NCBI RefSeq assembly: GCF_026342015.1
Contig: NZ_JAPENL010000003.1
Span: forward strand, 620,001 to 684,000
Length of the DNA stretch: 64,000 bases
From: Micromonospora lupini
GTDB lineage: Bacteria; Actinomycetota; Actinomycetes; Mycobacteriales; Micromonosporaceae
Direction of reading: 5' to 3'
This document shows, one piece after another, positions 50,257 to 59,089 of this stretch. The position numbers and the translations under genes are program-made. The notes under the pieces were generated by a model. That model saw nothing but the letters and a program-made list of their open reading frames with translations, was not told the DNA's origin and searched no databases. Positions within the stretch are counted from its first letter, which is position 1. Each line of letters starts with the position of its first letter.

Positions 50257-53200
50257 GTGCGCCTGTTGCTCACCGTGACGGACCAGTCCACCCCCGCCAC
50301 CGACTACCAGGTCGAGGCCGCCCTCGACTCCACAGTCGCCGAGCTCGCCGAGGTGCTGGCGGAGCGACGCCCGGAACCCGGCGGCCGACCGCCGACGCTC
50401 TTCGTCGCCGGCGCTCCGCTGGATCCCGGGCTCACCCTCGCCGACGCGCCGCTGTGGCAGGGCAGCGTGCTCGAACTGGACCGCCCGGCACCCGTGTCGC
50501 CCCCACGGCCGCCGGGCCCACTGGAGATCCGGGTCGTCAGCGGCCTGGGCGCCGGCAGCCTGTTCCCGCTCGACGTGGGCGAGCACGCCATCGGCGTCGC
50601 CGACGACGACCACGTACGCCTCAACGACGACCCGCTCGCTCCCGCGCTCGCGCGGCTCCGGGTGGACGAGGACGGCGAGTGCTTGCTGCACCCGGTCGAG
50701 CCCGGGTTGCTGCTCGACCGGGTGGAGGTCGACGACGAGCGGGTCTGGTCGCCCGGCGCGCAACTCGCCGCGGGTTCGTCCCTGCTGGAGCTACGTCGCC
50801 CGGTCCGGGAGGAGGCCGCGCTCCAGATCTCGGAGGACCGCACAGGCCTCGACTACAACCGACCGCCACGGCTGCTGCCCGCGGCGCGGACCACCCAGTT
50901 CACCCTTCCCGGGCCGCCTGCGCCGCCGGAGCGGCGACCGCTCACGTTGATCACCGTGCTGGCGCCTGTCGTGCTCTCCGGTGCCGCGTTCGTCATCACC
51001 CGCAACCCACTCACGCTGCTGTTCGCCATTCTGTCGCCGCTGGTGCTGATCGCGGGCCAGATCGGCGCCCGCCGGCAGGGCCGGGCCACGTACCGCTCGC
51101 GGCTCGCCGAGTACGAGAAGAAGAAGGCGCGCATCAGCGGCGAGGCGCAGGAGGCGCTGACCACCGAACGACTGGCCCGCCGGGACAACTTCCCCGATCC
51201 GGCGGCGATGGCGCTGATCGCAGTCGGGCCGCAACGGCGGCTCTGGGAGCGACGCCGCACCGACCCCGACTTCCTCGAACTGCGGGTCGGCAGCGCGGAC
51301 CTGCCGTCCGAGGTGGTGCTGCGGGACCTGAGCCAGGAAGAGAACCGGCGCGAGGTCCGGTGGAGCGCCCTCGACGTGCCGGCGACCGTGCCGGTACGCA
51401 AGCACGGCGTCGTGGGGGTGGCCGGTGGCGTCATCGCGCGGACGACGGCCCGCTGGATGACGACCCAGGCCAGCGCCCTGCACAGCCCTGAGGACCTGCA
51501 GATCTACCTGCTCTGCGGCGCCGACGACGAGCAGGGCTGGGCCTGGGCCCGCTGGCTGCCCCACCTGCGCCCCCGCGACGGCCAGGACACCCTCGCCACC
51601 GTCGGCACCGACACCCAGACACTGGCCCGCCGGGTCGGCGAGCTGGTGACGATCATCTCGGCCCGCTCCGGCGAGCGGGCCGACGGGGCGTTTCGCGACA
51701 TCCTCGTGGTGCTCGACGGGGCACGGAAGCTGCGATCCCTGCCCGGTGTCACGCAGATCCTGCGGGAGGGACCGTCGGTCGGCGTGTACGCCATCTGCGT
51801 GGACGCCGAGGAGCGGCTGCTGCCCGAGGAGTGCCAGGCGGTCATCGCCCAGCAGCCCGACGGATCGCTGCTGGTGACCCAGACCCTCGCCGCCCCGATC
51901 GACGACATCCACCCGGACGTCGTCTCGCCGGAGTGGCTGAGCCGGGTGGCGCGGGCGCTCGCTCCGTTGCGGGACATCGGTGGCGCCGACGAGGAGAGCG
52001 CCCTCCCGGGCGCGAGCCGGCTGCTCGACGTACTCGGAATGGAGCCGCCGGAGCCGGACGCGGTGACCGCCCGGTGGACGTCCGGAGGTCGGACCACCGA
52101 GGCCGTGCTGGGGGTGTCGCTGGACGGGCCGTTCGCCCTCGACCTGAAGCGGGACGGGCCGCACGGCCTCGTCGCCGGCACCACCGGCTCCGGCAAGTCG
52201 GAGCTGCTGCAGACTCTGGTCGCCTCGCTCGCCGTGGCCAACCGGCCGGACGCGATGACGTTCGTGCTTGTCGACTACAAGGGCGGTAGCGCCTTCAAGG
52301 ACTGCGTCCTCCTGCCGCACACGGTCGGCATGGTCACCGACCTGGACACCCACCTGGTGAGCCGGGCGCTGACGTCCCTCTCGGCGGAGCTGCGGCGACG
52401 CGAGCACATCCTCGCCGAGGCCGGGGCGAAGGACATCGACGACTACGTCGAGTTGCTGCGCCGTGAGCCGTCCCGTGTCCCGATGCCGCGGCTGCTCATC
52501 GTGATCGACGAGTTCGCGTCGATGGTGCGTGATCTGCCCGACTTCGTGACCGGTCTGGTCAACATCGCGCAGCGGGGCCGGTCGCTCGGCATCCACCTGG
52601 TGCTCGCGACCCAGCGGCCGGGCGGCGTGGTCTCGCCGGAGATCCGGGCCAACACCAACCTGCGCATCGCCCTGCGGGTCACCGACAGCAGCGAGAGCCA
52701 GGACGTGTTGAACGCCCCGGACGCGGCCTCGATCTCGAAGTCGACGCCGGGCCGGGCCTTCGTCCGTCTCGCCCAGTCGTCGCTGGTGCCGTTCCAGGCG
52801 GGACGGGTCGGCGGGTTCCGCCCCGGCGCGCGCACCACCGCCCGGCCCGCACCGTGGCTGGCGCCGCTCTCCTGGCCGGATCTCGGCCGCCCGGCGCCGC
52901 GCCGTCGCAGCGGAGAGGCCGAGCCGTCGGCCGAACTGACCGACCTCGCGGTGCTCGTGGCGGCGATCCGCGACGCCAGTGAACGGCTCGCCATCCCTGC
53001 GCAGCACAGCCCCTGGCTGCCCGCGCTGCCGGCGAAGCTGTCCGTGGACGCGCTGCCGCCGGCCCGCGCCAGCGGCTACCACCTCCCGGCGGTGGCGTAC
53101 GGGCTTGTGGATCTTCCTGCCCAGCAGGACCAGGTGCCGTTGGCGCTGGACCTCGGGACGCTCGGGCACCTGCACATCATCGGCTCCTCGCGTAGCGGGC

Positions 53201-54654
53201 GATCGCAGACGCTGCGGACCATCGGCGGGGCGCTCGCCCGCGTCCACTCGACGGCGGACGTCCACCTCTACGGGGTGGACTGCGGCAACGGCGCGTTGCT
53301 CGCCCTCGGTGGCCTGCCGCACTGCGGTGCCGTGGTGCAGCGCACCGAGGCGGAACGGCTCGGCCGGCTGTTCGCCCGCCTCGTCGCGGAGCTGGGCCGG
53401 CGGCAGCAACTTCTCGCCGCCAGTGGCTCGGCGAGCATGGTGGAGTACCGGGCCGGTGTGGCCGCGGGTGAGCGACCGCCCCACCTCCTGCTGTTGCTGG
53501 ACCGGTTCGAGGTCTTCGACAAGACCTTCGCCGACTACGACAACGGCACGATCATGGCCGGTCTGCTGACGCTGCTGCGCGAGGGCGCCGGGGCGGGCAT
53601 CCACGTGGTGCTCGCGGGTGACCGGGCGATGTTCTCCAGCCGGATCTCGTCGACCACCGACGACAAGCTGGTGCTGCGGCTGACCGAACGCGGTGACTAC
53701 AGCATGGTCGGCATCAACCACCGGCAACTGCCGGACGAGATCGAGGCGGGCCGCGCGATCCGGGCCTCCGACGGCGCCGAGGCGCAGATCGCGCTGCTCG
53801 GCGACGACGTGTCCGGTCAGGGTCAGGCGCGCGTACTCGTCGAGATCGCCGAGGCGGCCCGGCAGCGCGACGCGGACCTCGCGGCCTCCAGTCGCCCGTT
53901 CCGGATCGACGTGCTGCCGGATGAGCTGACCCTGGCGGACACCGAGGCGCTCGCCCGACCCGTCGAGCCACTGTGGACGATGCTGGGCGTCGGCGGCGAC
54001 GAACTGACCGCACTCGGGCCGGATCTGACGATCATTCCGAGCCTGGTGCTGGCCGGGCCGCCGCGCTCGGGTCGGAGCACCGCGCTGCTGACGATGGTCG
54101 CGGACCTGCTGCGCAGGGGGACGCCCGTGGTCGTGGCGGCGCCCCGCAGATCACCCCTGCGCGAGCTGGCCGGTCTGCCGGGGGTGCTCGACCTCGTCGC
54201 GAGCGAGAACCTCACCTCCGCCGGACTGACGACGGCGCTCGCGGGCAGGAACGGACCGGCAGTCGTCGTGCTGGACGACGCCGAGCTGCTGCTCAAGTGC
54301 GATGCGGGAAGCGACCTCGGGGAGATCGCGCGGGCCGGCACGGAACGGGGCCTCGGACTCATCATGGCCGGCACCATCGACGGCCTGTCCGGCGGTTTCG
54401 GCGGCTGGCACGTCGACGCCCGACGCAACCGGCAGGGCGCGTTGCTCAGTCCCCAGGGCCTCGGCGACGGAGAGCTCATCGGCGCAAAACTGACGCGCGG
54501 CCAGCTCGGCGTGGGACGCCTGGGCCGGGCGTTGCTGCACCTGGGCGACGGCACCGTCCGCCTGGTGCAGGTGCCCCGGACCGATCCGGCAGCGCTGCGG
54601 GCGTTGGTGACGCCCGGTGGGGCCGAGCCCCAGGCTGCGGCGGCGGAGGGGTGA
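50257..54654 (+). CDS. eccC: Type VII secretion FtsK/SpoIIIE ATPase (EccC/EssC-like)
   Basis: 1465 aa. Order: ubiquitin/YukD-like N-terminus (about 1-80), FHA-like domain (about 88-190; GLGAGSLFPLDVGEHAIGVADDD), two membrane helices (about 228-270), then three FtsK-type ATPase domains. Walker A of the first is intact: GTTGSGKS at 641-648, with LIVIDEFA as Walker B. The second (GSSRSGRS, 976-983) and third (GPPRSGRS, 1267-1274) have Arg in place of Lys, so only the first is expected to hydrolyse ATP normally. The FHA plus membrane plus ATPase order is like Firmicute EssC. The GTG at 50257 follows AGGAG. No EccB, EccD, EccE or mycosin gene is in the island. Confidence 0.94.
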   Translation: MRLLLTVTDQSTPATDYQVEAALDSTVAELAEVLAERRPEPGGRPPTLFVAGAPLDPGLTLADAPLWQGSVLELDRPAPVSPPRPPGPLEIRVVSGLGAGSLFPLDVGEHAIGVADDDHVRLNDDPLAPALARLRVDEDGECLLHPVEPGLLLDRVEVDDERVWSPGAQLAAGSSLLELRRPVREEAALQISEDRTGLDYNRPPRLLPAARTTQFTLPGPPAPPERRPLTLITVLAPVVLSGAAFVITRNPLTLLFAILSPLVLIAGQIGARRQGRATYRSRLAEYEKKKARISGEAQEALTTERLARRDNFPDPAAMALIAVGPQRRLWERRRTDPDFLELRVGSADLPSEVVLRDLSQEENRREVRWSALDVPATVPVRKHGVVGVAGGVIARTTARWMTTQASALHSPEDLQIYLLCGADDEQGWAWARWLPHLRPRDGQDTLATVGTDTQTLARRVGELVTIISARSGERADGAFRDILVVLDGARKLRSLPGVTQILREGPSVGVYAICVDAEERLLPEECQAVIAQQPDGSLLVTQTLAAPIDDIHPDVVSPEWLSRVARALAPLRDIGGADEESALPGASRLLDVLGMEPPEPDAVTARWTSGGRTTEAVLGVSLDGPFALDLKRDGPHGLVAGTTGSGKSELLQTLVASLAVANRPDAMTFVLVDYKGGSAFKDCVLLPHTVGMVTDLDTHLVSRALTSLSAELRRREHILAEAGAKDIDDYVELLRREPSRVPMPRLLIVIDEFASMVRDLPDFVTGLVNIAQRGRSLGIHLVLATQRPGGVVSPEIRANTNLRIALRVTDSSESQDVLNAPDAASISKSTPGRAFVRLAQSSLVPFQAGRVGGFRPGARTTARPAPWLAPLSWPDLGRPAPRRRSGEAEPSAELTDLAVLVAAIRDASERLAIPAQHSPWLPALPAKLSVDALPPARASGYHLPAVAYGLVDLPAQQDQVPLALDLGTLGHLHIIGSSRSGRSQTLRTIGGALARVHSTADVHLYGVDCGNGALLALGGLPHCGAVVQRTEAERLGRLFARLVAELGRRQQLLAASGSASMVEYRAGVAAGERPPHLLLLLDRFEVFDKTFADYDNGTIMAGLLTLLREGAGAGIHVVLAGDRAMFSSRISSTTDDKLVLRLTERGDYSMVGINHRQLPDEIEAGRAIRASDGAEAQIALLGDDVSGQGQARVLVEIAEAARQRDADLAASSRPFRIDVLPDELTLADTEALARPVEPLWTMLGVGGDELTALGPDLTIIPSLVLAGPPRSGRSTALLTMVADLLRRGTPVVVAAPRRSPLRELAGLPGVLDLVASENLTSAGLTTALAGRNGPAVVVLDDAELLLKCDAGSDLGEIARAGTERGLGLIMAGTIDGLSGGFGGWHVDARRNRQGALLSPQGLGDGELIGAKLTRGQLGVGRLGRALLHLGDGTVRLVQVPRTDPAALRALVTPGGAEPQAAAAEG

Positions 54655-54678
54655 GGTAGGCGAGCCGTAGCGGAAACG

Positions 54679-54713
54679 GTCAGGGGGACACCGGATCGCG
54701 GTGTCCCCCTGAC
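54679..54713. terminator. Bidirectional hairpin terminator
   Basis: A perfect 15-bp stem (GTCAGGGGGACACCG / CGGTGTCCCCCTGAC) with a GATCG loop lies between the convergent ATPase gene and the 54727-55398 gene. Confidence 0.85.
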
Positions 54714-54726
54714 CTGTCTCGCGGGA

Positions 54727-55398
54727 TCACGCGTCGTCGGCGGTCTCCCCCGTGGATTCCGGCCGGGCGGTCAGCGCCGGACGATCGTCGTCCCAGGTGA
54801 ACGTCAGCGTCTCGGTGATCGTGCCGAAGAGTTCGAAGATCTCCTCGGCCTCCGCGAGGTTCGGGCTCGAACCGGTGACCACCACGACGTCCGCCGAGCC
54901 GGGCATCGGCACGACCGTGTGCATCACCGCGCACCGCATCGTCGCGCCGTCCTGGGCGACGTTCTGGATGCCGTACACCCGGCCCACAGTGCCGATCCCG
55001 GGGATCTCCGCCGTGGTCACCCGCCGCCAGGTCCCGTCGGCCCGGGCGGGCTGCCCCACCGCCGTCAGCGCGCCGAGGATGTCGCCGTTGGCCGGCGGCG
55101 CCGCCACCGCGACCAGCACCGTCGCGGTCAGCGGGCCGTCCTCGTACAGCTGGAAGACGCCCGCCGCGTGGACCGCGCCGGAGCGCCGGGCCTGGCGTAC
55201 CGACCGGCGCACCTGCTCGGCGTACCGGCCCGCCTGATCCGCGGTGAAGCCGCCGGCCAGGGCGTGCCCCCGTGCCTCGTCGCCCAGCCGGTTCTCACTG
55301 GCCTCGTCGGCAGTCGAGAAGTCGACCCACGCCTGCGGCGTACGCAGCTCGAAACCGGTCGGGGTCGGAGCGGGAGCATGCGTGTCCGTCGCGCTCAC
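54727..55398 (-). CDS. Hypothetical protein of the type VII secretion island
   Basis: 223 aa, no recognised domain. It is acidic, without signal peptide or membrane helix. Notable segments are TPTGFELRTPQAWVDFSTADEASENRLGDEARG near the N-terminus and MHTVVPMPGSADVVVVTGSSPNLAEAEEIFELFGTITETLTF near the end; the latter looks like a half of a beta-strand/helix module seen in type VII accessory proteins. The GTG at 55398 overlaps the stop of the WXG-like gene as GTGA, so the two are coupled. It is probably a chaperone or accessory protein of the secreted WXG-like partner; this is inferred from context only. Confidence 0.75.
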   Translation of the reverse strand: MSATDTHAPAPTPTGFELRTPQAWVDFSTADEASENRLGDEARGHALAGGFTADQAGRYAEQVRRSVRQARRSGAVHAAGVFQLYEDGPLTATVLVAVAAPPANGDILGALTAVGQPARADGTWRRVTTAEIPGIGTVGRVYGIQNVAQDGATMRCAVMHTVVPMPGSADVVVVTGSSPNLAEAEEIFELFGTITETLTFTWDDDRPALTARPESTGETADDA

Positions 55399-55700
55399 GG
55401 CGCCGCCCCCTCGGCCGGCGCCGTCAACGCGTTCACCGTCTGCGTGTCGGTCTCCCGGAAGGCGTCGGCGACGGCCTTCGCGGCGTCGCGTACCCCTTCG
55501 AGGTCCTTGGCCACGACGTGCCGGCCGTCGCCCCAGCGCTTCTCGAACTGGTGGGCGGCATCCTCCAGATTGCGCTGCCCGAGCGTGTCGACAACCGAGC
55601 CCATCGACCGGACCGCCGTGCCGTCCATCAGCTCCTTCGTGCGCCGCAGCAACTCGTGTACGCGCTCCAGCTCCGCGCCGGGAACGTGGATCACGCTCAT
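55395..55700 (-). CDS. WXG100-like small helical protein
   Basis: 101 aa with a two-helix pattern (AELERVHELLRRTKELMDGTAV; NLEDAAHQFEKRWGDGRHVVAKDLEGVRDAAKAVADAFRETDTQT). It carries a W-G-D-G turn in place of W-x-G, and ends in FRETDTQT, the same tail motif as the protein at 49874-50170 (FSETDTQT). GGGGAG lies eight bases before the ATG at 55700. Divergent from the large effector gene. It probably is a type VII substrate or partner of the downstream protein. Confidence 0.8.
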   Translation of the reverse strand: MSVIHVPGAELERVHELLRRTKELMDGTAVRSMGSVVDTLGQRNLEDAAHQFEKRWGDGRHVVAKDLEGVRDAAKAVADAFRETDTQTVNALTAPAEGAAP

Positions 55701-55899
55701 CGCGCCCACTCCCCCGCCGGCCTGCCATTCCGTTCGCTCATCTCCGCACCCTCCACACCGTCACGGCACCTTCGCCGTACACGGATCGGCGGCCGGTGCG
55801 GTTCAGCGGGTGAACCGATCTCCGGCGAGCTACGTGTGCGAGTCGGCTCCCGGCGGATGGCTCGGGCGCCGGCCTGACGATGCGATGGGGAGGTTCGTC
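55701..55899. promoter_or_regulatory. Divergent region between WXG-like gene and effector gene
   Basis: 199 bp between divergent starts; presumed promoters for both. No elements were assigned. Confidence 0.4.
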
Positions 55900-57750
55900 A
55901 TGACGCGTCCGGGCGACGCCGAGTGGTCCGTGTTGCAGCTCGACTCAGATCCCGTGCCGGGTGATCCCGAGTCCTTCGAGGAGATCACAAGGGCATACCA
56001 GGAGCTGGCCAGAACCACCCAGGAGGCGCACGACCTGCTCGCGTCCGGAAGTCAGATCGACGTCGGCCAGGGCAGGGCGATGGACGCCTTCCGGGATCTG
56101 ATCGGCAAGCTGCCGGGCCGACTGGACGGGATGGCGAACTCCTACGCCGCGGCGGCCGACGCGTACGTCCGCTATCTGCCGTCGTTGGAGGAGGCGCAGA
56201 CGATGTCGCTGCGCGCCCTCGACCAGGCGCGGCAGGCGGCCGGGGACCAGAGCGCCGCCCAGGCGGCGGTCGCCTCCGCGGTGTCCGCTCTCGTCGCGCT
56301 GAGCGCCGACACCGCGACCACCCCGGACGCGAAGGACCAGGTCACCGACGACGCCGACGCCGCCCGGAGCCGGGCGTCCGACGCCCAACAGGCGTTGGAC
56401 GGGGCGAAGGCGTTGCTCGGCCAGGCGACCGCCCTGCGCGACCAGGCCGCGCGGACCGCCGCGGAGTCGCTGCGCCAGTTGGCGAAGGATGCGCCACAAC
56501 GATCCCTCTGGGACAAGATCGCCGAGGCGTTCCAGGCGTTCGTCGACTTCCTGCGAAGCACGGTGATCGAGTGGATCACCACGATCCTCGATGTCCTCTC
56601 GGTGGTCGCGTCCTTCATCTTCCCGCCCCTGGGTTCGGCGATCGGCTTCCTGTCCGGCGCCATCGACCTCGCCTCGGCCGCGCTCGGCGGTGACCCGGCC
56701 GAGATCGCGCTCGCCGCCGGCGGGCTGGCGCTCGGCCTGGTCCCCGGTGGTCGACTCGTCAGCCGGGTCATCAAGATCGCCAGCAAGCTGGGCAAGGTCC
56801 TGCCGGGCAGTGTCGCGACAGGCATCAAGAACAGCACCAAGGAGGTCGCCGGAGGTGCCGGAGGCCGGGGCGTGGCGGACGTCGTTGGCAACGCCCCGGT
56901 CGGGCGGGGGATCGACGCGAAGGTCACCGAGGTCGGCATCGGCAAGACCATCAAGGGCGTGTTCAACAGGGTCGACCAGAAGCTGTTCGACATGCGGTTC
57001 GCCCGGGATCTCAAGAACGCCCGGAAGAAGCAGGCGAACGATCCGACAGTCATCCTCGGCCAGAACAGCAAGGGCCACCTGAAGACGTTCCACGCCTCGG
57101 ACGTCGAATCCACCCCGCTTGTGGACAACAACGGCAGGCAGATCGGTGTGCTCTTCCCGAGCAGGGCCACCGACAACGAGAGCTTCACCAGTTGGGCCCG
57201 GACCGACGCCAACCTCGCCTTCGGCCGGAACATCGGCGGGACGATCGCCGAACCCGGGACCAAGGCGATCCGACGCCTGCCCGGGACGGAGCCCGGCTTC
57301 GCGGGCAACGAGTTCCAACTCGCGCCCTGGGCGCGGCTCAAGAGCGACCCGACCCTGGTCATCGCGCACGGCAACCCGGACGGCGCCGCGGTGCGGCTGA
57401 AGAACGGCACGGTGCTGCACGTTCCGGGCGGGCAGTTCGCGAAGGTCGTGCATCACAACGAGATCTTCCGGGCCTCCAACTCCGCCTCGGATCCCGGGAA
57501 GTCGATCGCCCTGATCTCCTGCAACTTCGGCAACACCGCGGGCACCGGGGGGCAGGACTTCGCCAACGCCATGCGCGACCTCGGTAGCCAGCGACGGATC
57601 TTCGCGGCGAACGAGACGGTGGTGACCACCGAGGGCGTGGACGTGGACGGGCTGTTGACCGACGCGGGCCGAGACATCGCGACGTTGGCGGTGGAGAACG
57701 GCGGCAAGTTCAAGCGCATCATTCCGAGCACCGAGGGGGCGAGTTCATGA
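55900..57750 (+). CDS. Candidate type VII effector with clan CD-like cysteine peptidase motif
   Basis: 616 aa. The N-terminal about 200 residues are helical and Ala/Gln-rich, like type VII secretion-signal domains (ITRAYQELARTTQEAHDLLASGSQ). Residues about 222-290 form a hydrophobic segment (TTILDVLSVVASFIFPPLGS, LGLVPGG) typical of large secreted toxins. The C-terminal about 250 residues contain VIAHGNPDG with His490 and SIALISCNFGN with Cys541, each after a hydrophobic strand and 51 residues apart, the arrangement of the His/Cys dyad in clan CD peptidases (caspase/C80-CPD type). The ATG at 55900 follows GGGGAGG by six bases; a longer open frame is not used. It is coupled (ATGA) to the next gene. 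Peptidase activity is an inference from motif spacing. Confidence 0.8.
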   Translation: MTRPGDAEWSVLQLDSDPVPGDPESFEEITRAYQELARTTQEAHDLLASGSQIDVGQGRAMDAFRDLIGKLPGRLDGMANSYAAAADAYVRYLPSLEEAQTMSLRALDQARQAAGDQSAAQAAVASAVSALVALSADTATTPDAKDQVTDDADAARSRASDAQQALDGAKALLGQATALRDQAARTAAESLRQLAKDAPQRSLWDKIAEAFQAFVDFLRSTVIEWITTILDVLSVVASFIFPPLGSAIGFLSGAIDLASAALGGDPAEIALAAGGLALGLVPGGRLVSRVIKIASKLGKVLPGSVATGIKNSTKEVAGGAGGRGVADVVGNAPVGRGIDAKVTEVGIGKTIKGVFNRVDQKLFDMRFARDLKNARKKQANDPTVILGQNSKGHLKTFHASDVESTPLVDNNGRQIGVLFPSRATDNESFTSWARTDANLAFGRNIGGTIAEPGTKAIRRLPGTEPGFAGNEFQLAPWARLKSDPTLVIAHGNPDGAAVRLKNGTVLHVPGGQFAKVVHHNEIFRASNSASDPGKSIALISCNFGNTAGTGGQDFANAMRDLGSQRRIFAANETVVTTEGVDVDGLLTDAGRDIATLAVENGGKFKRIIPSTEGASS

Positions 57751-58319
57751 GCGAGCAGGACGAGGGCGTACGCCAGCGGAACTGGATGCTGTTGACGGAC
57801 GCGGGGTGGACCGAGCCCGCCGACGAGGACGCGGCGCAGGTGCCACCGGTGGAGGCCATCGTCGGTGGCTGGCTGGTGGAGCCGGACGGCGCCGTCGGCC
57901 GGTTCACGCCCAACCCCCTGTATCGGCCGGAGGATCCGGAGGCGCCCACGAGTCCGGTGGACGCCACGGCGAGGCTTGTCGCCACCGGTCGCGCGGGTGT
58001 CGACGCGGTGCTGCTGGCGCTGCGGGACAGCCTTGTGGACGTCGCGCTGGACAGCGCGGGTGACGTCATCGTGGCGGCGGCGCCCGACGACGCCCCCTGT
58101 GTGCTCGTCACCAGCGGCGCTGCGGACCAGGCCCGGGTGGATGCGGCCGGCTGGCGGCAGGTCGACCTGGACGAGTTGCTGACGCTGCTTCCGGACGGCG
58201 TCGACGTGCTGCTGAATCCGGGCGGTGACCGTGCCATGCGCCTGTTCGCCGACGCGCTGCGGGAGGTCGTCGTCGAGGGCGACCCGCAGGGCGGCGAAGC
58301 GTGGCCGTCGACCCGGTAG
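57747..58319 (+). CDS. Type VII secretion-associated protein (SseB-like), possible immunity protein
   Basis: 190 aa. The N-terminal part (RNWMLLTDAGWTEP, VGGWLVEPDGAVGRFTPNPLYRPEDP) matches proteins annotated as type VII secretion-associated; the middle (VDAVLLALRDSLVDVALDSAGDVIVA) resembles an SseB-like module. The start overlaps the effector stop by 4 bp. A partner immediately downstream of a large effector is often its immunity or chaperone protein, so either role is plausible. No signal peptide or membrane helix. Confidence 0.78.
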   Translation: MSEQDEGVRQRNWMLLTDAGWTEPADEDAAQVPPVEAIVGGWLVEPDGAVGRFTPNPLYRPEDPEAPTSPVDATARLVATGRAGVDAVLLALRDSLVDVALDSAGDVIVAAAPDDAPCVLVTSGAADQARVDAAGWRQVDLDELLTLLPDGVDVLLNPGGDRAMRLFADALREVVVEGDPQGGEAWPSTR

Positions 58320-58329
58320 CGCTGCCCTG

Positions 58330-58362
58330 CGCTGGGCTCGGACGTGTCGTCCGAGCCCAGCG
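58330..58362 (+). terminator. Hairpin terminator after the effector unit
   Basis: A perfect 14-bp stem (CGCTGGGCTCGGAC / GTCCGAGCCCAGCG) with a GTGTC loop, 10 bp beyond the stop at 58319. Confidence 0.85.
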
Positions 58363-58540
58363 GCGACCGGCCGTAGAGCGCGCAGTGGCAGCCGTCAACG
58401 TCTCGATTCGGCCTCGACGTGGGTCAACAGACAAATCCTCTGTAGATCAACAAGCGCGGAGAACGGCGCGTGCATCCTGAGAACCCGTGGGCAGTCGGCG
58501 ACAACGCCGGCGACGCAAGGGTCAGCAAAGGGTGGTAGTT

Positions 58541-59089
58541 ATGGCGGGATCGGGACCTGTTCGTCGGCGCGAGGTGGCGGGCGAGGCACTGGTCCGGTCC
58601 ATATTCGAGGAGCACGGACGCGCGATGCTCGCTTACGCGACACAGTTGACCCGCGACCGCGCGGCTGCGGAGGACGTCGTCCAGGAGGCGCTGGTGCGCG
58701 CGTGGCGTCACCCCGACAGCCTGGTCAACGGAAAGGGCTCGGTGCGCGGCTGGCTGTTGACAGTCGTCCGCAACATCGTGACCGACACCGTACGCGCCCG
58801 GAACGCGCGGCCACCCGAGGTGCCGGAGAGCCCGACCGAGACGGCTGTCGAACGTGACCACGCCGACCAGGTGGTGAACTCGATCGTGGTGACGGACGCG
58901 CTCAGTCGCCTGTCCTCGGAACACCGTCAGGTGCTTGAGCAGGTGTACCAGCGCGGGAGTACAGTCGCGGAAGCCGCCCAGGCACTCGGAATCCCACCTG
59001 GCACCGTGAAGTCACGCTCCTACTACGCACTCCGGGCACTCCGCGATCTCGCCGAGCGTCCCGCCGGGGTGGAACGGCCTGCCTCATGA
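58541..59089 (+). CDS. ECF RNA polymerase sigma factor
   Basis: 182 aa. Region 2: IFEEHGRAMLAYATQLTRDRAAAEDVVQEALVRAWRHP; region 4: LSRLSSEHRQVLEQVYQRGSTVAEAAQALGIPPGTVKSRSYYALRALRD. This is the SigK/SigL-like ECF group. The ATG at 58541 follows AAAGGG; an upstream open frame rich in Arg/Gln is not used. The stop overlaps the start of an anti-sigma gene as ATGA, so activity is almost certainly controlled by that partner. The likely target nearby is the lipoprotein at 59966 or the secretion genes, not shown. Confidence 0.92.
   Translation: MAGSGPVRRREVAGEALVRSIFEEHGRAMLAYATQLTRDRAAAEDVVQEALVRAWRHPDSLVNGKGSVRGWLLTVVRNIVTDTVRARNARPPEVPESPTETAVERDHADQVVNSIVVTDALSRLSSEHRQVLEQVYQRGSTVAEAAQALGIPPGTVKSRSYYALRALRDLAERPAGVERPAS

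Noticed and set aside
50791..53727. A 978-codon open frame antisense to the type VII ATPase
   Set aside because: Low-complexity Arg/Gln/His/Val composition, no motif, and the opposite strand encodes intact FtsK domains.
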